DNA of 64,000 nt from Shinella sp. H4-D48 (GTDB lineage Bacteria; Pseudomonadota; Alphaproteobacteria; Rhizobiales; Rhizobiaceae): contig NZ_CP093337.1 of assembly GCF_022637395.1 (NCBI RefSeq), positions 372,001 to 436,000 of the forward strand. Reading direction: 5' to 3'. Shown piece by piece: positions 24,417-33,878 of this stretch (positions are counted from its first letter, which is position 1; each line of letters opens with the position of its first letter). The translations under genes and the position numbers were made by a program. The notes beneath the pieces were generated by a model. That model did no database searches. It was not told where the DNA came from and saw nothing but the letters and a program-made list of their open reading frames with translations.

Positions 24417-27029
24417 ATGGCAATTGAAGAGCAGCGCAAGAGGGAGGCGACCGGCAATCCGCTGGGGCGCCGGCTTGCGGGCAAGCGCCTCGCTGCCAAA
24501 GTCGTGCTCTATCTCGAGGCGCTGGCGCCGCGGCTTCTTCCGGTCCTGCTGCTCGTGGCGGGTTTCCTTGCGCTGACCTGGTTCGGCTATTTCCGCCATG
24601 TGCCGGCCTGGCTGCATATTGCAACGCTGGCCGTCTTCGCCCTCGGCGCGATCCTCCTGCTTCTGCGGCTGCGCGGCGTTGTCTGGCCGTCGGCCGATGC
24701 GGCCGATCGCATGCTGGAGGGGCGCAATGCGCTCGCCCACCAGGCTATCCGCGTGCAGGACGACCGGCCGGCCGGCGGCGATGCCTTCGCGGATGCATTA
24801 TGGCGCGAGCACCAGGCGCGCATGGGCCGCATGATCGGTGCCCTGCGTACCGGCGCTCCGGAGCCGGACATCGCGCGTCACGACCGCCATGCGCTGCGTG
24901 CGCTGCCGGTGCTTCTTGTCGTCATCGCCTTTGCCTTCTCCTATTCCAACCGCGGCGGCCTTCTGGCCGATGTCGTTTCCATTCGCGCACCTGCCGAGAC
25001 GGCACCGGATGTGCGCATCGACGCCTGGGTAACGCCGCCGGCGCATACGTCGCGCGCGCCCGTCTTCCTCACCGGCAACGGTCAGGGGGAGGCGGTGACG
25101 GGCGACGTCCGTATTCCGCAGTTCAGCGAGCTGACGGTTCGTGTGACGGGCGGCAGCGGCAACGAGCAGGCAACCTATCAGGCCGCGGGCGAGACGACCG
25201 CGACGGCCATCCGCCCGGAGGATGCCAAGCCGAAGGATGAGACGGCGGCGGCCGCCAAAACGGACACCACGCCAGCGGTTGCGGTCGCAAATGCCGCGAG
25301 GACCATGCATTACAGCATCCAGAAGGACGGCACGCTGACGGTCGACGGCCGCTCATGGACGTTCAGCGTCATACCTGATCGGGTGCCCGAAATCGCCTTA
25401 GACGGCATTCCCAAGGCCACCGTTACGGCGGCGCTGGATATCAGCTTCATCGCCAAGGACGATTACGGGCTTCAGGAGGCCCATGCCGAGATCGTGCCGG
25501 TCGATCAGCCCACGGAGGCGCGGCCGCTCTATCCGTTGCCCGAATACAGGCTCGACCTGCCGCGCCGCGCGGCGCGCGAAGCAAAGGGCACGACCAGCCG
25601 CAACCTTTCCGAACATCCCCTGGCTGGCAAACGCGTGAAGATCACGCTTGTCGCAAAGGATGCGGCGGGACAGGAGGGCCGCAGCCAGCCCGTGGAAATG
25701 GTATTGCCGGCAAAGGCCTTCTTCGAGCCGTTGGCCGCGGCCGTCGCCGAGCAGCGCCAGGTTTTCGCGCTCGACGCCAATCAGCTGCCCCATGCCATTG
25801 CGCTCAACGAGGCGCTGATGATCCGGCCGGAAGAGACCATTCCAAACCCCACGCATTATCTGCTTTTGCAATCGGCCAATGCGCGCATGAAACTCGCCCG
25901 CACGGACGACCAGTTGCGCGAGGCGGCGGATTACCTCTGGGAAATCGCGCTCGGTATCGAGGATGGCAACCTGTCGCTCGCCGATCGCCGGTTGCGTGAC
26001 GCGCAGAAGACGCTGTCGGAGGCGCTTGAGCGCAATGCGCCGGATGAGGAGGTCGCAAAGCTCATGCAGGAGCTGCGCGAGGCGATGCAGGCCTATATGC
26101 AGGAGCTTGCCCGGCAGGCCGCCAAGAACGGACAGTTGCGTGAGAATGCGCAGCAGCAGGGCCGCATTCTGCGGCAACAGGATCTCCAGCGCATGATGGA
26201 CCAGATCGAGAACCTGGCGCGCTCCGGCGCTCGCGATCAGGCGCAGCAGATGCTCTCCGATCTCCAGCGTATGATGAACAACCTGCAGGCCGGCCGACCG
26301 CAGCAAGGCCAGCAAGGTCAGCAGAACGACGCCATGCGCCAGCAGATGGACAAGCTCGGCGAACTCATGCGCAATCAACAACAGCTGATGGAGCAGACCT
26401 TCAAGCTCGACCAGGCGCTGCGGGATCGCCAGCAGATGGGCGACCCGATGCCGGGTGAGGACGGGGAGCAGCAACAGCAGGAAGGCGACAACGGTGCCGG
26501 CCAGCAGGACACGGACCGGATGACGGCCGAACAGTTGCGTGATGCACTAAAGAAGCTGAGGGAGCAGCAGGACGCGCTCGGCAAACAACTCGGGGAGGTC
26601 GAGCAGGCCCTGAAGGGCATGGGGCTCGATCCCGGCGAAGGTTTCGGCCAGGCCGGCCGCGAGATGAAGGGCGCATCCGAAGCGCTGGGCGAAGGCCAGG
26701 GTGAGCCGGCCGTCGGCAGCCAGGGCCGCGCGCTGGAGGCGCTGCGTCAGGGCGCGCAGAGCATGATGAGCCAGATGCAGGCGATGGGCGAAGGCCAGGG
26801 GCCGGGCATGGGCATTCCGCAGGCCGGCCGCAACGGACGCGACCCGCTTGGCCGTGATCGCAATGTCAATGGTCGTGGACCGGACACCGGCGGGCCGACC
26901 AAGATTCCGGAAGAGATCGATATCCAGCGCGCGCGCGAAATTCTCGATGAAATCCGCCGCCGCCTCGGCACGGGTGCTGCGCCGGGCTTCGAGAGGGATT
27001 ATCTGGAGCGGTTGCTCGGTATTCGTTGA
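24417..27029 (+). CDS. TIGR02302 family membrane protein (Gln-rich, low complexity)
   Basis: The 870-residue protein belongs to the alphaproteobacterial TIGR02302 family (DUF4175-like). Two N-terminal helices (residues 33-78) and a third at about 163-182 anchor it, followed by a periplasmic beta-rich region (residues 200-430). A helical, glutamine-rich segment (about 540-760) includes QQGQQGQQ-type tandem repeats and long M/Q/E coiled-coil stretches. The end (IDIQRAREILDEIRRRLG) is the conserved family tail. Function is unknown. Its fixed place after argH-lysA is a rhizobial trait. It converges on the CpdR gene with a 10-bp gap. Confidence 0.88.
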   Translation: MAIEEQRKREATGNPLGRRLAGKRLAAKVVLYLEALAPRLLPVLLLVAGFLALTWFGYFRHVPAWLHIATLAVFALGAILLLLRLRGVVWPSADAADRMLEGRNALAHQAIRVQDDRPAGGDAFADALWREHQARMGRMIGALRTGAPEPDIARHDRHALRALPVLLVVIAFAFSYSNRGGLLADVVSIRAPAETAPDVRIDAWVTPPAHTSRAPVFLTGNGQGEAVTGDVRIPQFSELTVRVTGGSGNEQATYQAAGETTATAIRPEDAKPKDETAAAAKTDTTPAVAVANAARTMHYSIQKDGTLTVDGRSWTFSVIPDRVPEIALDGIPKATVTAALDISFIAKDDYGLQEAHAEIVPVDQPTEARPLYPLPEYRLDLPRRAAREAKGTTSRNLSEHPLAGKRVKITLVAKDAAGQEGRSQPVEMVLPAKAFFEPLAAAVAEQRQVFALDANQLPHAIALNEALMIRPEETIPNPTHYLLLQSANARMKLARTDDQLREAADYLWEIALGIEDGNLSLADRRLRDAQKTLSEALERNAPDEEVAKLMQELREAMQAYMQELARQAAKNGQLRENAQQQGRILRQQDLQRMMDQIENLARSGARDQAQQMLSDLQRMMNNLQAGRPQQGQQGQQNDAMRQQMDKLGELMRNQQQLMEQTFKLDQALRDRQQMGDPMPGEDGEQQQQEGDNGAGQQDTDRMTAEQLRDALKKLREQQDALGKQLGEVEQALKGMGLDPGEGFGQAGREMKGASEALGEGQGEPAVGSQGRALEALRQGAQSMMSQMQAMGEGQGPGMGIPQAGRNGRDPLGRDRNVNGRGPDTGGPTKIPEEIDIQRAREILDEIRRRLGTGAAPGFERDYLERLLGIR

Positions 27030-27039
27030 AAGCGGATGA

Positions 27040-27399
27040 TCAGGCGGCGAGCGCCTGCGCAACGGCGCGGCGGATATCCGGCAGACTGAAGGGTTTGCTC
27101 ACGACATCGACGATCTTCGACGAGAGGTCGTCGGCGCGTTCGCGCTGTTCGGCATAGCCGGTCATGAGCAGGATCTTGAGGGCAGGGTGCGCGGCGGATG
27201 CCTTATGCGCGAGTTCGATGCCGTCCATGACAGGCATGCGGATATCGGAAAGCAGGAGATCGAAACCGCCTTCGGTCAGGGCGTCGAGCCCTGCGGCGCC
27301 ATCGGGCGCTTCCACGGTCTCATGACCATCCAGCCGCAATGCGCGCGCCACGAAGAGACGCAGCGAATCCTCGTCTTCCGTGATCAGGATCTTCGCCAT
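27040..27399 (-). CDS. cpdR: CpdR-like single-domain response regulator
   Basis: The 119-residue stand-alone receiver domain has the acidic pair Glu8/Asp9 (ILITEDED), phospho-acceptor Asp52 in LLLSDIRMPVMDG, Thr80 in LLMTGYAEQ and Lys102 in SKPFSLPD. Unphosphorylated CpdR helps ClpXP degrade CtrA at the cell pole in Caulobacter and controls cell cycle and bacteroid development in Sinorhizobium. The sequence style SLRLFVARALRLDGHETVEAP and length point to CpdR rather than CheY or DivK. Two ATG codons are adjacent; the second has the better GGGA spacing. The assignment is strong but not absolute without an alignment. Confidence 0.82.
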   Translation of the reverse strand: MAKILITEDEDSLRLFVARALRLDGHETVEAPDGAAGLDALTEGGFDLLLSDIRMPVMDGIELAHKASAAHPALKILLMTGYAEQRERADDLSSKIVDVVSKPFSLPDIRRAVAQALAA

Positions 27400-27500
27400 C
27401 ATGTTCCCTTTCAGTCAGTCCGGTACGACAAGACCAGACTTTCCTTGTCGATCGGTAAACGAACGACGGGGGGAATTAGCGTGCGGTGCGTTTTCCCCTT

Positions 27501-28046
27501 CTATTCCGCGTCGCCCGTAACGACGCCCACGAAGGGCAGTTCGCGGAAGGCATAGGCGACGTCCATGCCATATCCGACAACAAAATGATCCGGACATTCG
27601 AAGCCGACATAGTCCGCTTCCAGGTCCGTCTTGCGCTTCTCGCGCTTGTCAAGCAGCACCGCAATGGTGACATTGCGTGCGCCGCGCTCGTACATGAGCT
27701 CCTTGGCGTAGCTCAGCGTGCGGCCGGATTCCAGGATGTCGTCGATGAGCAGGATATCGCGGCCATGCACGTCACTGTCGATGTCCTTGATGACCTTCAC
27801 GCCCTGCGAGACCGTGCCCGCTCCGTAGCTTGAAAGCGTGATGAACTCGACTTCCGGAGCGAGACCTGCGGCGTGCAGTGCACGGGTGAGATCGGCCGCG
27901 AAGATGAAGGAGCCCTTCAGAACGGCGATGACGAGGAGATCCTGCGTCGGGCCGGAGGCGATCTGTGCGGCAAGCTCCTCGTTGCGCTTGGCAATCTGCC
28001 CGGCATCGTAGAGCGTTTCGATCTTCTTTCCGCGGACAATCTGCAT
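27501..28046 (-). CDS. hpt: Hypoxanthine phosphoribosyltransferase
   Basis: The 181-residue purine-salvage enzyme converts hypoxanthine (and guanine) with PRPP to IMP/GMP. The PRPP motif ILLIDDILESGRTL is at residues 98-111, the flexible loop region is LSSYGAGTVSQGVKVIKDID, and VAVLKGSFIFAADL holds the conserved Lys-Gly. ADYVGFECPDHFVVGYGMD at the end is the base-binding part. The ATG at 28046 was chosen from the family N-terminus MQIVRGKKIETLY; longer frames upstream are antisense noise. It is codirectional with and 101 bp upstream of cpdR. Confidence 0.95.
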   Translation of the reverse strand: MQIVRGKKIETLYDAGQIAKRNEELAAQIASGPTQDLLVIAVLKGSFIFAADLTRALHAAGLAPEVEFITLSSYGAGTVSQGVKVIKDIDSDVHGRDILLIDDILESGRTLSYAKELMYERGARNVTIAVLLDKREKRKTDLEADYVGFECPDHFVVGYGMDVAYAFRELPFVGVVTGDAE

Positions 28047-28092
28047 CGCTTGGCGGCTCCCTGAATGGATATGAAGGAGCCGATTAGCACAG

Positions 28093-28758
28093 TCAGGTGG
28101 CCGGTGCACCCTCGCGGGCGAGGGAAACCGAGACTTTCGGTACTTTTCCGCCGCTGTGCGGGATGCGCAGCGCGAAGTGCTCGGCGCCACCGGGCGCGAT
28201 CGTTTCGGCATCGAGCACGACGCGGCGCGTCCCACTGCCTTCCAGCATAACGTCGAGCGGTGGCACGATCTTCACGCTGTTACCCGTATTGTCGAGTCGC
28301 CCATAAACGGTCAGGACTTTCATGCCGTTGCGGTCATCGACCATCGCGGAAATATCGGTAAGGCGCAGCAGATCGGCCTGCGCCGTCGGCAGGATGGCTG
28401 CTTTGAGCGCCGTCAGCCCGCCGGCAAAGGCGAAGACGAATAGAAAGGCAAGCGCGACGAGGCCGGCAAAGGCGCGGCCCGGAAGACGCTGCAGCCCGGC
28501 TTCGCAAAGGCGCGCGCAGGTCGCACCCAGCCGGAACAAAGGATGGTCCGACATGGGGCGGGCGTTTGCGGCTGGGTGCCTGCGATGATTGTCGTTCGAC
28601 GTCCGGGCGGCGCTGCTGCGAATCACCACGAAGTCGGCGTCCACCACTTCTATTCTTCTGGAAAACCGCGCGGCGCGATTTGCGGCCTTCGTGCCGGGTT
28701 CGGGCGGCAGGACGTCGACCCGGCCTTTCGCTTCGCGCTTGATTTTGAAGGCGTTCAT
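28093..28758 (-). CDS. DUF3426-like membrane protein next to ftsEX
   Basis: The 221-residue protein has a basic, probably disordered N-terminus (1-90), one transmembrane helix (about 97-117) and a periplasmic beta-sandwich-like domain (125-221) with LRLTDISAMVDDRN, KVLTVYGRLDNTGNSVKIVPPL and GAEHFALRIPHSGGK. The C-terminal domain resembles DUF3426/FxLYD-type domains of zinc-ribbon (MJ0042) proteins that lie beside ftsE in rhizobia. No CxxC zinc ribbon is present in this copy. The ATG at 28758 has GGAGG five bases upstream. It is divergent from ftsE. Function is unknown. Confidence 0.65.
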   Translation of the reverse strand: MNAFKIKREAKGRVDVLPPEPGTKAANRAARFSRRIEVVDADFVVIRSSAARTSNDNHRRHPAANARPMSDHPLFRLGATCARLCEAGLQRLPGRAFAGLVALAFLFVFAFAGGLTALKAAILPTAQADLLRLTDISAMVDDRNGMKVLTVYGRLDNTGNSVKIVPPLDVMLEGSGTRRVVLDAETIAPGGAEHFALRIPHSGGKVPKVSVSLAREGAPAT

Positions 28759-28941
28759 CGCCACCTCCCGTCGCCGGCTTCCCGCAAATCCTAGGCGAAA
28801 AGTCGGGCATTGAATGAAATCCTTACGAAACGTAAACCATACTGGTTAATGCTTCGGAAACCTGACCGTGAAAGAGCCGCTTTCCTGTGCGACGTCGGCC
28901 GCGGTACCGCTGGGTGATCGTCTCTAGAACCGGATTGGCCT

Positions 28942-29601
28942 TTGATTCACTTCGAGAATGTCGGACTGCGCTATGGAATGGGACCGGAGATCCTCCGTGA
29001 CCTGACCTTCGATATTCCGCGCCGCTCCTTCCAGTTCCTCACCGGCCCGTCGGGTGCGGGCAAGACGACGCTTTTGCGTCTGCTTTTCCTGTCGCTTCAG
29101 CCGACGCGCGGCATCATCCGCAGCTTCGACCGCGAAATCTCGACCATCCCGCGTGATGAACTGCCCATGCTGCGCCGGCGAATCGGTATCGTCTTCCAGG
29201 ATTTCCGCCTGCTCGATCACCTGACGACCTACGAGAACGTCGCGCTGCCGCTGCGCGTGCGCGGCAAGGAGGAGATCAGCTACCGCGCCGACGTGCTGGA
29301 ACTTCTGAAGTGGGTGGGGCTCGGCGAGCGAATCAATGTGCTGCCGCCTGTCCTGTCTGGTGGGGAAAAGCAGCGCGCGGCCATCGCACGCGCGCTCATC
29401 GACCGGCCGGAACTGCTTTTGGCGGACGAGCCGACCGGTAACGTCGATCCGCCGATGGCACGGCGGCTGCTCAGCCTCTTCCTAGAACTCAACCGGCTGG
29501 GGACGGCCGTGGTGATCGCCACGCACGACCTTTCGCTGATGGATCAGGTCGAGGCGCGGCGCATGATCCTCTCGCAGGGACGGCTCGACATCTATGACTG
29601 A
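28942..29601 (+). CDS. ftsE: Cell division ATP-binding protein FtsE
   Basis: The 219-residue ABC ATPase, with FtsX, transmits divisome signals to periplasmic peptidoglycan hydrolases. Walker A GPSGAGKT is at residues 35-42, then the Q-loop VFQDFRLLDHLTTYENVALP, the signature LSGGEKQRAAIARAL and Walker B LLLADEPTGNVD. The start is TTG (codon 28942-28944), matching the family N-terminus IHFENVGLRYG; no ATG fits. The gene overlaps ftsX by 8 bp. Confidence 0.94.
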   Translation: MIHFENVGLRYGMGPEILRDLTFDIPRRSFQFLTGPSGAGKTTLLRLLFLSLQPTRGIIRSFDREISTIPRDELPMLRRRIGIVFQDFRLLDHLTTYENVALPLRVRGKEEISYRADVLELLKWVGLGERINVLPPVLSGGEKQRAAIARALIDRPELLLADEPTGNVDPPMARRLLSLFLELNRLGTAVVIATHDLSLMDQVEARRMILSQGRLDIYD

Positions 29602-30598
29602 CATGCGCGACACCGCCGAGACCGAGCAGCCGGCCCGCCGGCCGGAAATGCGCGTACGGCCCACGGCGCCCATCGTGCCGCCGTCCAACGTGTCCGGCAA
29701 CGCGCTGATGCTGGTCATCGCCATCATGGCCTTTCTTGCCTGCCTCACCTTCGGTGCCGTCAGCATGGTGCGCGCGACGGCCGCGAGCTGGCAGAGCGAG
29801 ATTTCCCGCGAGATCACCATCCAGATCAAGCCGGACGACAATCTCGACATGGAGCAGGCGCTGAAAGATGCGCGCGATCTTGCGCTGACCTTCACCGGCA
29901 CGCGGGACGGAACGATTGTCGACAAGGCGGCCACCGCGCGTCTCCTGGAGCCCTGGCTCGGTGACGGGCTTGACATCGACGAGCTGCCGGTGCCGCGCCT
30001 CGTCATCGTCACCATCGACGAGCAGAGCCCGCCGGATTTCACCGCGATGCGGGCGGCGTTGTCGCAGAAGATCCCTCAGGCTTTCCTCGACGATCACCGC
30101 ACCTGGGTCGATCGCCTCGTGGCCATGGCGCGAACGACCGCCTTCATCGGCACCGGCGTTCTCGTTCTGGTGTTTTCGGCCATGGTGCTGACGGTCGTCT
30201 TTGCCACCCGGGGCGCGCTTTCGGGAAACCGGCATATCGTGGAAGTGCTGCATTTCGTGGGTGCGGAGGCGGGTTTCGTCGCGTCCGAATTTCAGAAACA
30301 CTTCCTGAAGATCAGCCTCAAGGGATCGCTTGCCGGCGGCTTGCTGGCCGCCTTGTTCTTCGCCATTGCGGGTTTCTGGCAGGGGCGGGCGATCGCCACG
30401 CCCCAGAGCGATCAGGCGACTGCCCTGTTCGGCAGCTTTTCCATGGGGCTTACGGGCTATCTCGGCATTGCAGGAACCATCGCGGTGATCGCGCTCCTCA
30501 CCACGCTGACGGCCCGCTTCACCGTGATGCGCACGATCCATGAAATCGACCAGATCCGCTCGGATCCATCCCGTACCGATCAACTGCCCGATTCCTAA
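29594..30598 (+). CDS. ftsX: Cell division protein FtsX
   Basis: The 334-residue membrane partner of FtsE has a cytoplasmic N-terminus rich in Pro and Arg. A first helix is at residues 36-60, followed by a periplasmic domain (65-170) with the FtsX pattern REITIQIKPDDNLD and three further helices in the FtsX/LolC (MacB-like) permease domain. RHIVEVLHFVGAEAGFVASEFQKHF is the usual helix-loop region. It starts within the last codons of ftsE. The complex gates peptidoglycan amidases during division. Confidence 0.93.
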   Translation: MTDMRDTAETEQPARRPEMRVRPTAPIVPPSNVSGNALMLVIAIMAFLACLTFGAVSMVRATAASWQSEISREITIQIKPDDNLDMEQALKDARDLALTFTGTRDGTIVDKAATARLLEPWLGDGLDIDELPVPRLVIVTIDEQSPPDFTAMRAALSQKIPQAFLDDHRTWVDRLVAMARTTAFIGTGVLVLVFSAMVLTVVFATRGALSGNRHIVEVLHFVGAEAGFVASEFQKHFLKISLKGSLAGGLLAALFFAIAGFWQGRAIATPQSDQATALFGSFSMGLTGYLGIAGTIAVIALLTTLTARFTVMRTIHEIDQIRSDPSRTDQLPDS

Positions 30599-30656
30599 TG
30601 CGTGCCCGGTCTACCATCGCTGCGAAACGGACTAGGGGTTGCCTTAATCCGGTTCT

Positions 30657-31370
30657 ATGGACAGAATCATGAACATGCTGGATCAGACAAAGGCCGGCAT
30701 GCCCAACGGGCTGCTGCGGGACGGACGACGGAGGCGGAAAGGCCCCGTGCGACTGCTGGTGCGCGCCATTCTCGCGGCCATCCTGCTGGCTGCCATCCTC
30801 GGAAGCGCGGGCTTCCTTTATTTCGCTGAAACGGTGGCCGGGCTGGAAACGCCTGGCGATCCCAAAGCCGACGCCATCGTCGTGCTGACCGGCGGCTACC
30901 AGCGCATCGACCACGCCATCGACCTTCTGAAAAAGGGGGCCGGCGGGCGCCTGCTGATTTCCGGGGCCAATCCGTCGACAAGCGGCAACCAGCTGCGCAA
31001 GCTCACGCAGAGCTCCTCCACATTGTTCGAGTGCTGCGTCGACATGGGTTACGATGCCATCGACACGGTCGGCAATGCCAACGAGGCGGCGCGCTGGATC
31101 AATGACCACCGGTTCCGGCGCGTTCTCGTTGTTACCAACAACTATCATATGCCGCGCAGCCTGCTCGAGTTGAAGGCCAGCGATCCGCAGACCGAATTCA
31201 TTGCCTATCCCGTCGTCAATACGGATCTCAAGAACGGCAACTGGTTGCGCCAGCCGGGCGTGCTGAAGGCGATGCTTTCCGAATATGTGAAGTACAGTCT
31301 CGCGCAGATAAGGGCGTTTGCCGGTGCGCGCAACTGGTCCGGCCTTCGGGGCGATATCGAAGGCGGCTGA
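30657..31370 (+). CDS. YdcF/ElyC family (DUF218) membrane protein
   Basis: The 237-residue protein has one N-terminal helix (about 34-56) followed by a DUF218 domain. Motifs are DAIVVLTGGYQRIDHAIDLL, LISGANPSTSGNQLRKLTQ, and the conserved RVLVVTNNYHMPRSLLEL. In E. coli, ElyC and SanA of this family influence peptidoglycan and undecaprenyl-phosphate metabolism. The location after ftsEX and before plsC suggests an envelope role. The exact start is uncertain: ATGs at 30657 and 30669 are both possible. Confidence 0.82.
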   Translation: MDRIMNMLDQTKAGMPNGLLRDGRRRRKGPVRLLVRAILAAILLAAILGSAGFLYFAETVAGLETPGDPKADAIVVLTGGYQRIDHAIDLLKKGAGGRLLISGANPSTSGNQLRKLTQSSSTLFECCVDMGYDAIDTVGNANEAARWINDHRFRRVLVVTNNYHMPRSLLELKASDPQTEFIAYPVVNTDLKNGNWLRQPGVLKAMLSEYVKYSLAQIRAFAGARNWSGLRGDIEGG

Positions 31371-31445
31371 CATCGATCAGGCGGGAGTTTCCCCGTCCGG
31401 CAATATCGTGTAGGGCGGGAGCATGTTCCGTTCACAGGCCGCCCG

Positions 31446-32255
31446 ATGATCGCTTTTCGCTCCGTGCTTTTCAACGCCGTCTTCTATCTCAATCTCATCG
31501 CGCAGATGATCGTCTTCACGCCGATCTACTTCCTGCTGCCGCGCAAGAAGGCCTATTTCGTTCCCAAGTTCTGGGCGCGCAGCAACCATTGGCTTTTCAA
31601 GGTCATCGTCGGCACGACCTTCGAGATCGAGGGGCTGGAGAACATTCCAGCGGGCGGCTACATCTTCGCACCGAAGCACCAATCCTTCTGGGACGCCTAT
31701 GCTCTGCTGCCGTGGCTCAGCGACCCGTTCTACATTCTCAAGCGCGAGCTGACCTGGATCCCGCTGTTCGGCTGGTACATCAAGAAACAACGCATGGTGC
31801 CCGTGAACCGCGGTGCGCGCGGCAAGGTGATGACCGCAGTGATGGAGCGCACCAAGGCGGAGATGAATGCCGGGCGCCAGCTGATCATCTATCCGGAAGG
31901 CACGCGCCGTCCCCCGGGTGCGCCGCCGGAATACAAGTACGGCATCGCGCGGCTCTATCGCGATCTGCAGGTGCCGGTCGTGCCCGTGGTGATGCATCCC
32001 GGCCTGTTCTGGCCGCGCCGCAAGTTCATCCGCCAGCCGGGCCATTTCAAGGTACAGATCCTGCCGGCCATCTCGCCGGGCATGGATCCCGATGCGTTCC
32101 TTGCCTATCTCGTCGACGTCATGGAGACGGCCAGCGACAAGCTGCTTGTCGAGACGGTCGATGCCAATCCGCATCTCATGCTGCCGCCGACCGCCATCAA
32201 GCGGCTGACGGAACTGAAGGCGGGAACGCCCGGTCAGGCGGAGATGCGGGCGTAA
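31446..32255 (+). CDS. plsC: 1-acylglycerol-3-phosphate O-acyltransferase (PlsC family)
   Basis: The 269-residue membrane-associated acyltransferase converts lysophosphatidic acid to phosphatidic acid. The catalytic HX4D is HQSFWD (residues 78-83) and the substrate-binding motif is YPEGTR (149-154). An N-terminal hydrophobic segment (8-32) anchors it. VPVVPVVMHPGLFWPRR is motif IV. The 3' end overlaps the convergent chaC gene by 22 bp. Rhizobia may hold several PlsC paralogues, including ornithine-lipid OlsA types, so the acyl-acceptor is not certain. Confidence 0.87.
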   Translation: MIAFRSVLFNAVFYLNLIAQMIVFTPIYFLLPRKKAYFVPKFWARSNHWLFKVIVGTTFEIEGLENIPAGGYIFAPKHQSFWDAYALLPWLSDPFYILKRELTWIPLFGWYIKKQRMVPVNRGARGKVMTAVMERTKAEMNAGRQLIIYPEGTRRPPGAPPEYKYGIARLYRDLQVPVVPVVMHPGLFWPRRKFIRQPGHFKVQILPAISPGMDPDAFLAYLVDVMETASDKLLVETVDANPHLMLPPTAIKRLTELKAGTPGQAEMRA

Positions 32256-32773
32256 AGGCCTTCCGCCGTGCGGCCGACATCCTCCAGCCAGTGGTCGCGG
32301 ATACCCATGTCGCGCAGGTGCGACAGCGTGTTGCGCACGTAATCCATATTGTGCCCCGACTTGCCGACGGCGGTGCTGATGGTCCGCGCCGCCTCGTCGA
32401 CGGACAGCGATCCGGCGAACTGGTTATGGGCGCGGTCGCAGATATAGGTGAGCGTTGAAACGCGCCGCCCGTCGCCGAGCGTGGCAGGCAGCGCTCGCTC
32501 TTTGTAGACGTGGGTCACGAGTTCGCGCTCACGCAGATAGTCAACGACGGCATCCCGGGCTTTCGGTGCAACGCGAAAGGCCACGCCACGGCAGGAGCCG
32601 CCCCGGTCGAGGCCGAGTACCAGGCCGGGTTTTTGCTCGGTGCCGCGATGGACCCAAGAGCGCACGCACAGCGAACGGCGGAAGCCGAAAAGATGAGCCG
32701 GCTGTCGTTCCTCGTACTCGAAGCCCGGATTCCACATCAGCGATCCGTAGCCAAACACCCAGAATTCGTTCAT
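32234..32773 (-). CDS. Gamma-glutamylcyclotransferase, ChaC family
   Basis: The 179-residue protein is of the ChaC type, which degrades glutathione to 5-oxoproline and Cys-Gly in the cytosol. The substrate-binding loop is FGYGSLMWNPGF at the N-terminus. GLDRGGSCRGVAFRV and YKERALPATLGDGRRVSTLTY, whose glutamate would be catalytic, match the family, as does GHNMDYVRNTLSHLRDMGI. The ATG at 32773 gives the typical N-terminus; an ATG 7 codons earlier is possible. It overlaps the end of plsC, tail to tail, by 22 bp. Confidence 0.88.
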   Translation of the reverse strand: MNEFWVFGYGSLMWNPGFEYEERQPAHLFGFRRSLCVRSWVHRGTEQKPGLVLGLDRGGSCRGVAFRVAPKARDAVVDYLRERELVTHVYKERALPATLGDGRRVSTLTYICDRAHNQFAGSLSVDEAARTISTAVGKSGHNMDYVRNTLSHLRDMGIRDHWLEDVGRTAEGLYARISA

Positions 32774-32870
32774 ATCCACTGTCACCGGGACCATCTCTCT
32801 AAAAGCCGCCGCAATTGCCGGCTTTGACGCGCATTCGGACAAATCGCGCCCGCTACCATTGGAGAACAGT

Positions 32871-33878
32871 ATGGCATCGTCAAGCCGCGCCGACACATCC
32901 GGCGTTACACGCAAGCTCATCCTGCTTGCCGTTGCCATCGTTGTCGCTGTCGCGCTCTATACGGGCGGATGGTTTTATGCCGCAAGCCAATTGAAGGAAC
33001 GCATCACGCAGGAGCTTGCCGCGTCCCAGCAGGGCATGCATGCGGCGTCGTGCACGGACATGTCGGTGCGTGGCTTTCCGTTCCGTATCGGCATCTTCTG
33101 TGGTTCCGTCGGGCTCGATGATCGTCCGGCTGGGCTTTCGGCCAGCTTCGGTGCGCTGCGTTCGGCGGCCCAGGTCTACCGGCCGGGGCATGGGATCGTC
33201 GAACTCGACGGGCCCGCGCAGGTTCGCGTGACGCCCGATCTCGCTTTCGACGCCAACTGGGATCTGATGCGCGCGAGCGTGGTCGCCTGGACGACCGGCC
33301 TCGATCGTGCCTCCGTCGCTTATGACGGACTGAAGGGCCGGTTGAATGCGCCTTCGCAGGGCGTTTCCGTGGGCGTTTCGGTGACGCATGGCGAACACCA
33401 TGTGCGGCAGTCGGGCGAGGCGCTCGATGTCGCGGCATCGCTGGACGGGCTTTCGCTCGATCTCGGCAACAAGACGCTGCCGCCGTTCAACATGGCCGCC
33501 GACATGACGATCGCCAATGCGGCGAGCTGGCTTTCGAAGGAAGGTCCGCCGGCCGGCTTGCCACTCGGCACGACCGCGGAGCTGCGTGCCCTGACATTCG
33601 ATCTCGGCGAGGGCCGGACGATGACGCTTTCGGGGCCGGTTTCCATCGGTGACGACGGCTACGTCTCCGGCACGGTCGATCTCACCATCGAGGGCATCGA
33701 CCTGTGGCGGGACCGGATCTCAGAGACGTTTCCGGAGGCGGCCAAGACTGTGAACCGTGTGGCGAGCGCGCTGCGCGCCCTGTCGGGCGGGCAGGACCGG
33801 GCCGTGGTCAAGCTCAATGTGCAGCAGGGCACCGTCTATCTCGGGCCGTTCGCGGTCGCGGAAATCCCGCCGCTCTGA
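32871..33878 (+). CDS. DUF2125 domain-containing protein
   Basis: The 335-residue protein has an N-terminal membrane anchor (about 14-38) and a large beta-rich domain facing the periplasm. The family hallmark is visible as SVRGFPFRIGIFCGSVGL, and the rest resembles AsmA-like repeats (IEGIDLWRDRISETF, VVKLNVQQGTVYLGPFAVA). DUF2125 is common in alphaproteobacteria and uncharacterised. GGAG sits 6 bases before the ATG at 32871. Its TGA abuts the TCA of the convergent tyrC stop with no gap at all. Confidence 0.85.
   Translation: MASSSRADTSGVTRKLILLAVAIVVAVALYTGGWFYAASQLKERITQELAASQQGMHAASCTDMSVRGFPFRIGIFCGSVGLDDRPAGLSASFGALRSAAQVYRPGHGIVELDGPAQVRVTPDLAFDANWDLMRASVVAWTTGLDRASVAYDGLKGRLNAPSQGVSVGVSVTHGEHHVRQSGEALDVAASLDGLSLDLGNKTLPPFNMAADMTIANAASWLSKEGPPAGLPLGTTAELRALTFDLGEGRTMTLSGPVSIGDDGYVSGTVDLTIEGIDLWRDRISETFPEAAKTVNRVASALRALSGGQDRAVVKLNVQQGTVYLGPFAVAEIPPL

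Noticed and set aside
26290-26480. CAG-rich direct repeats
   Set aside because: They are codons of the Gln-rich segment expected in TIGR02302 proteins.
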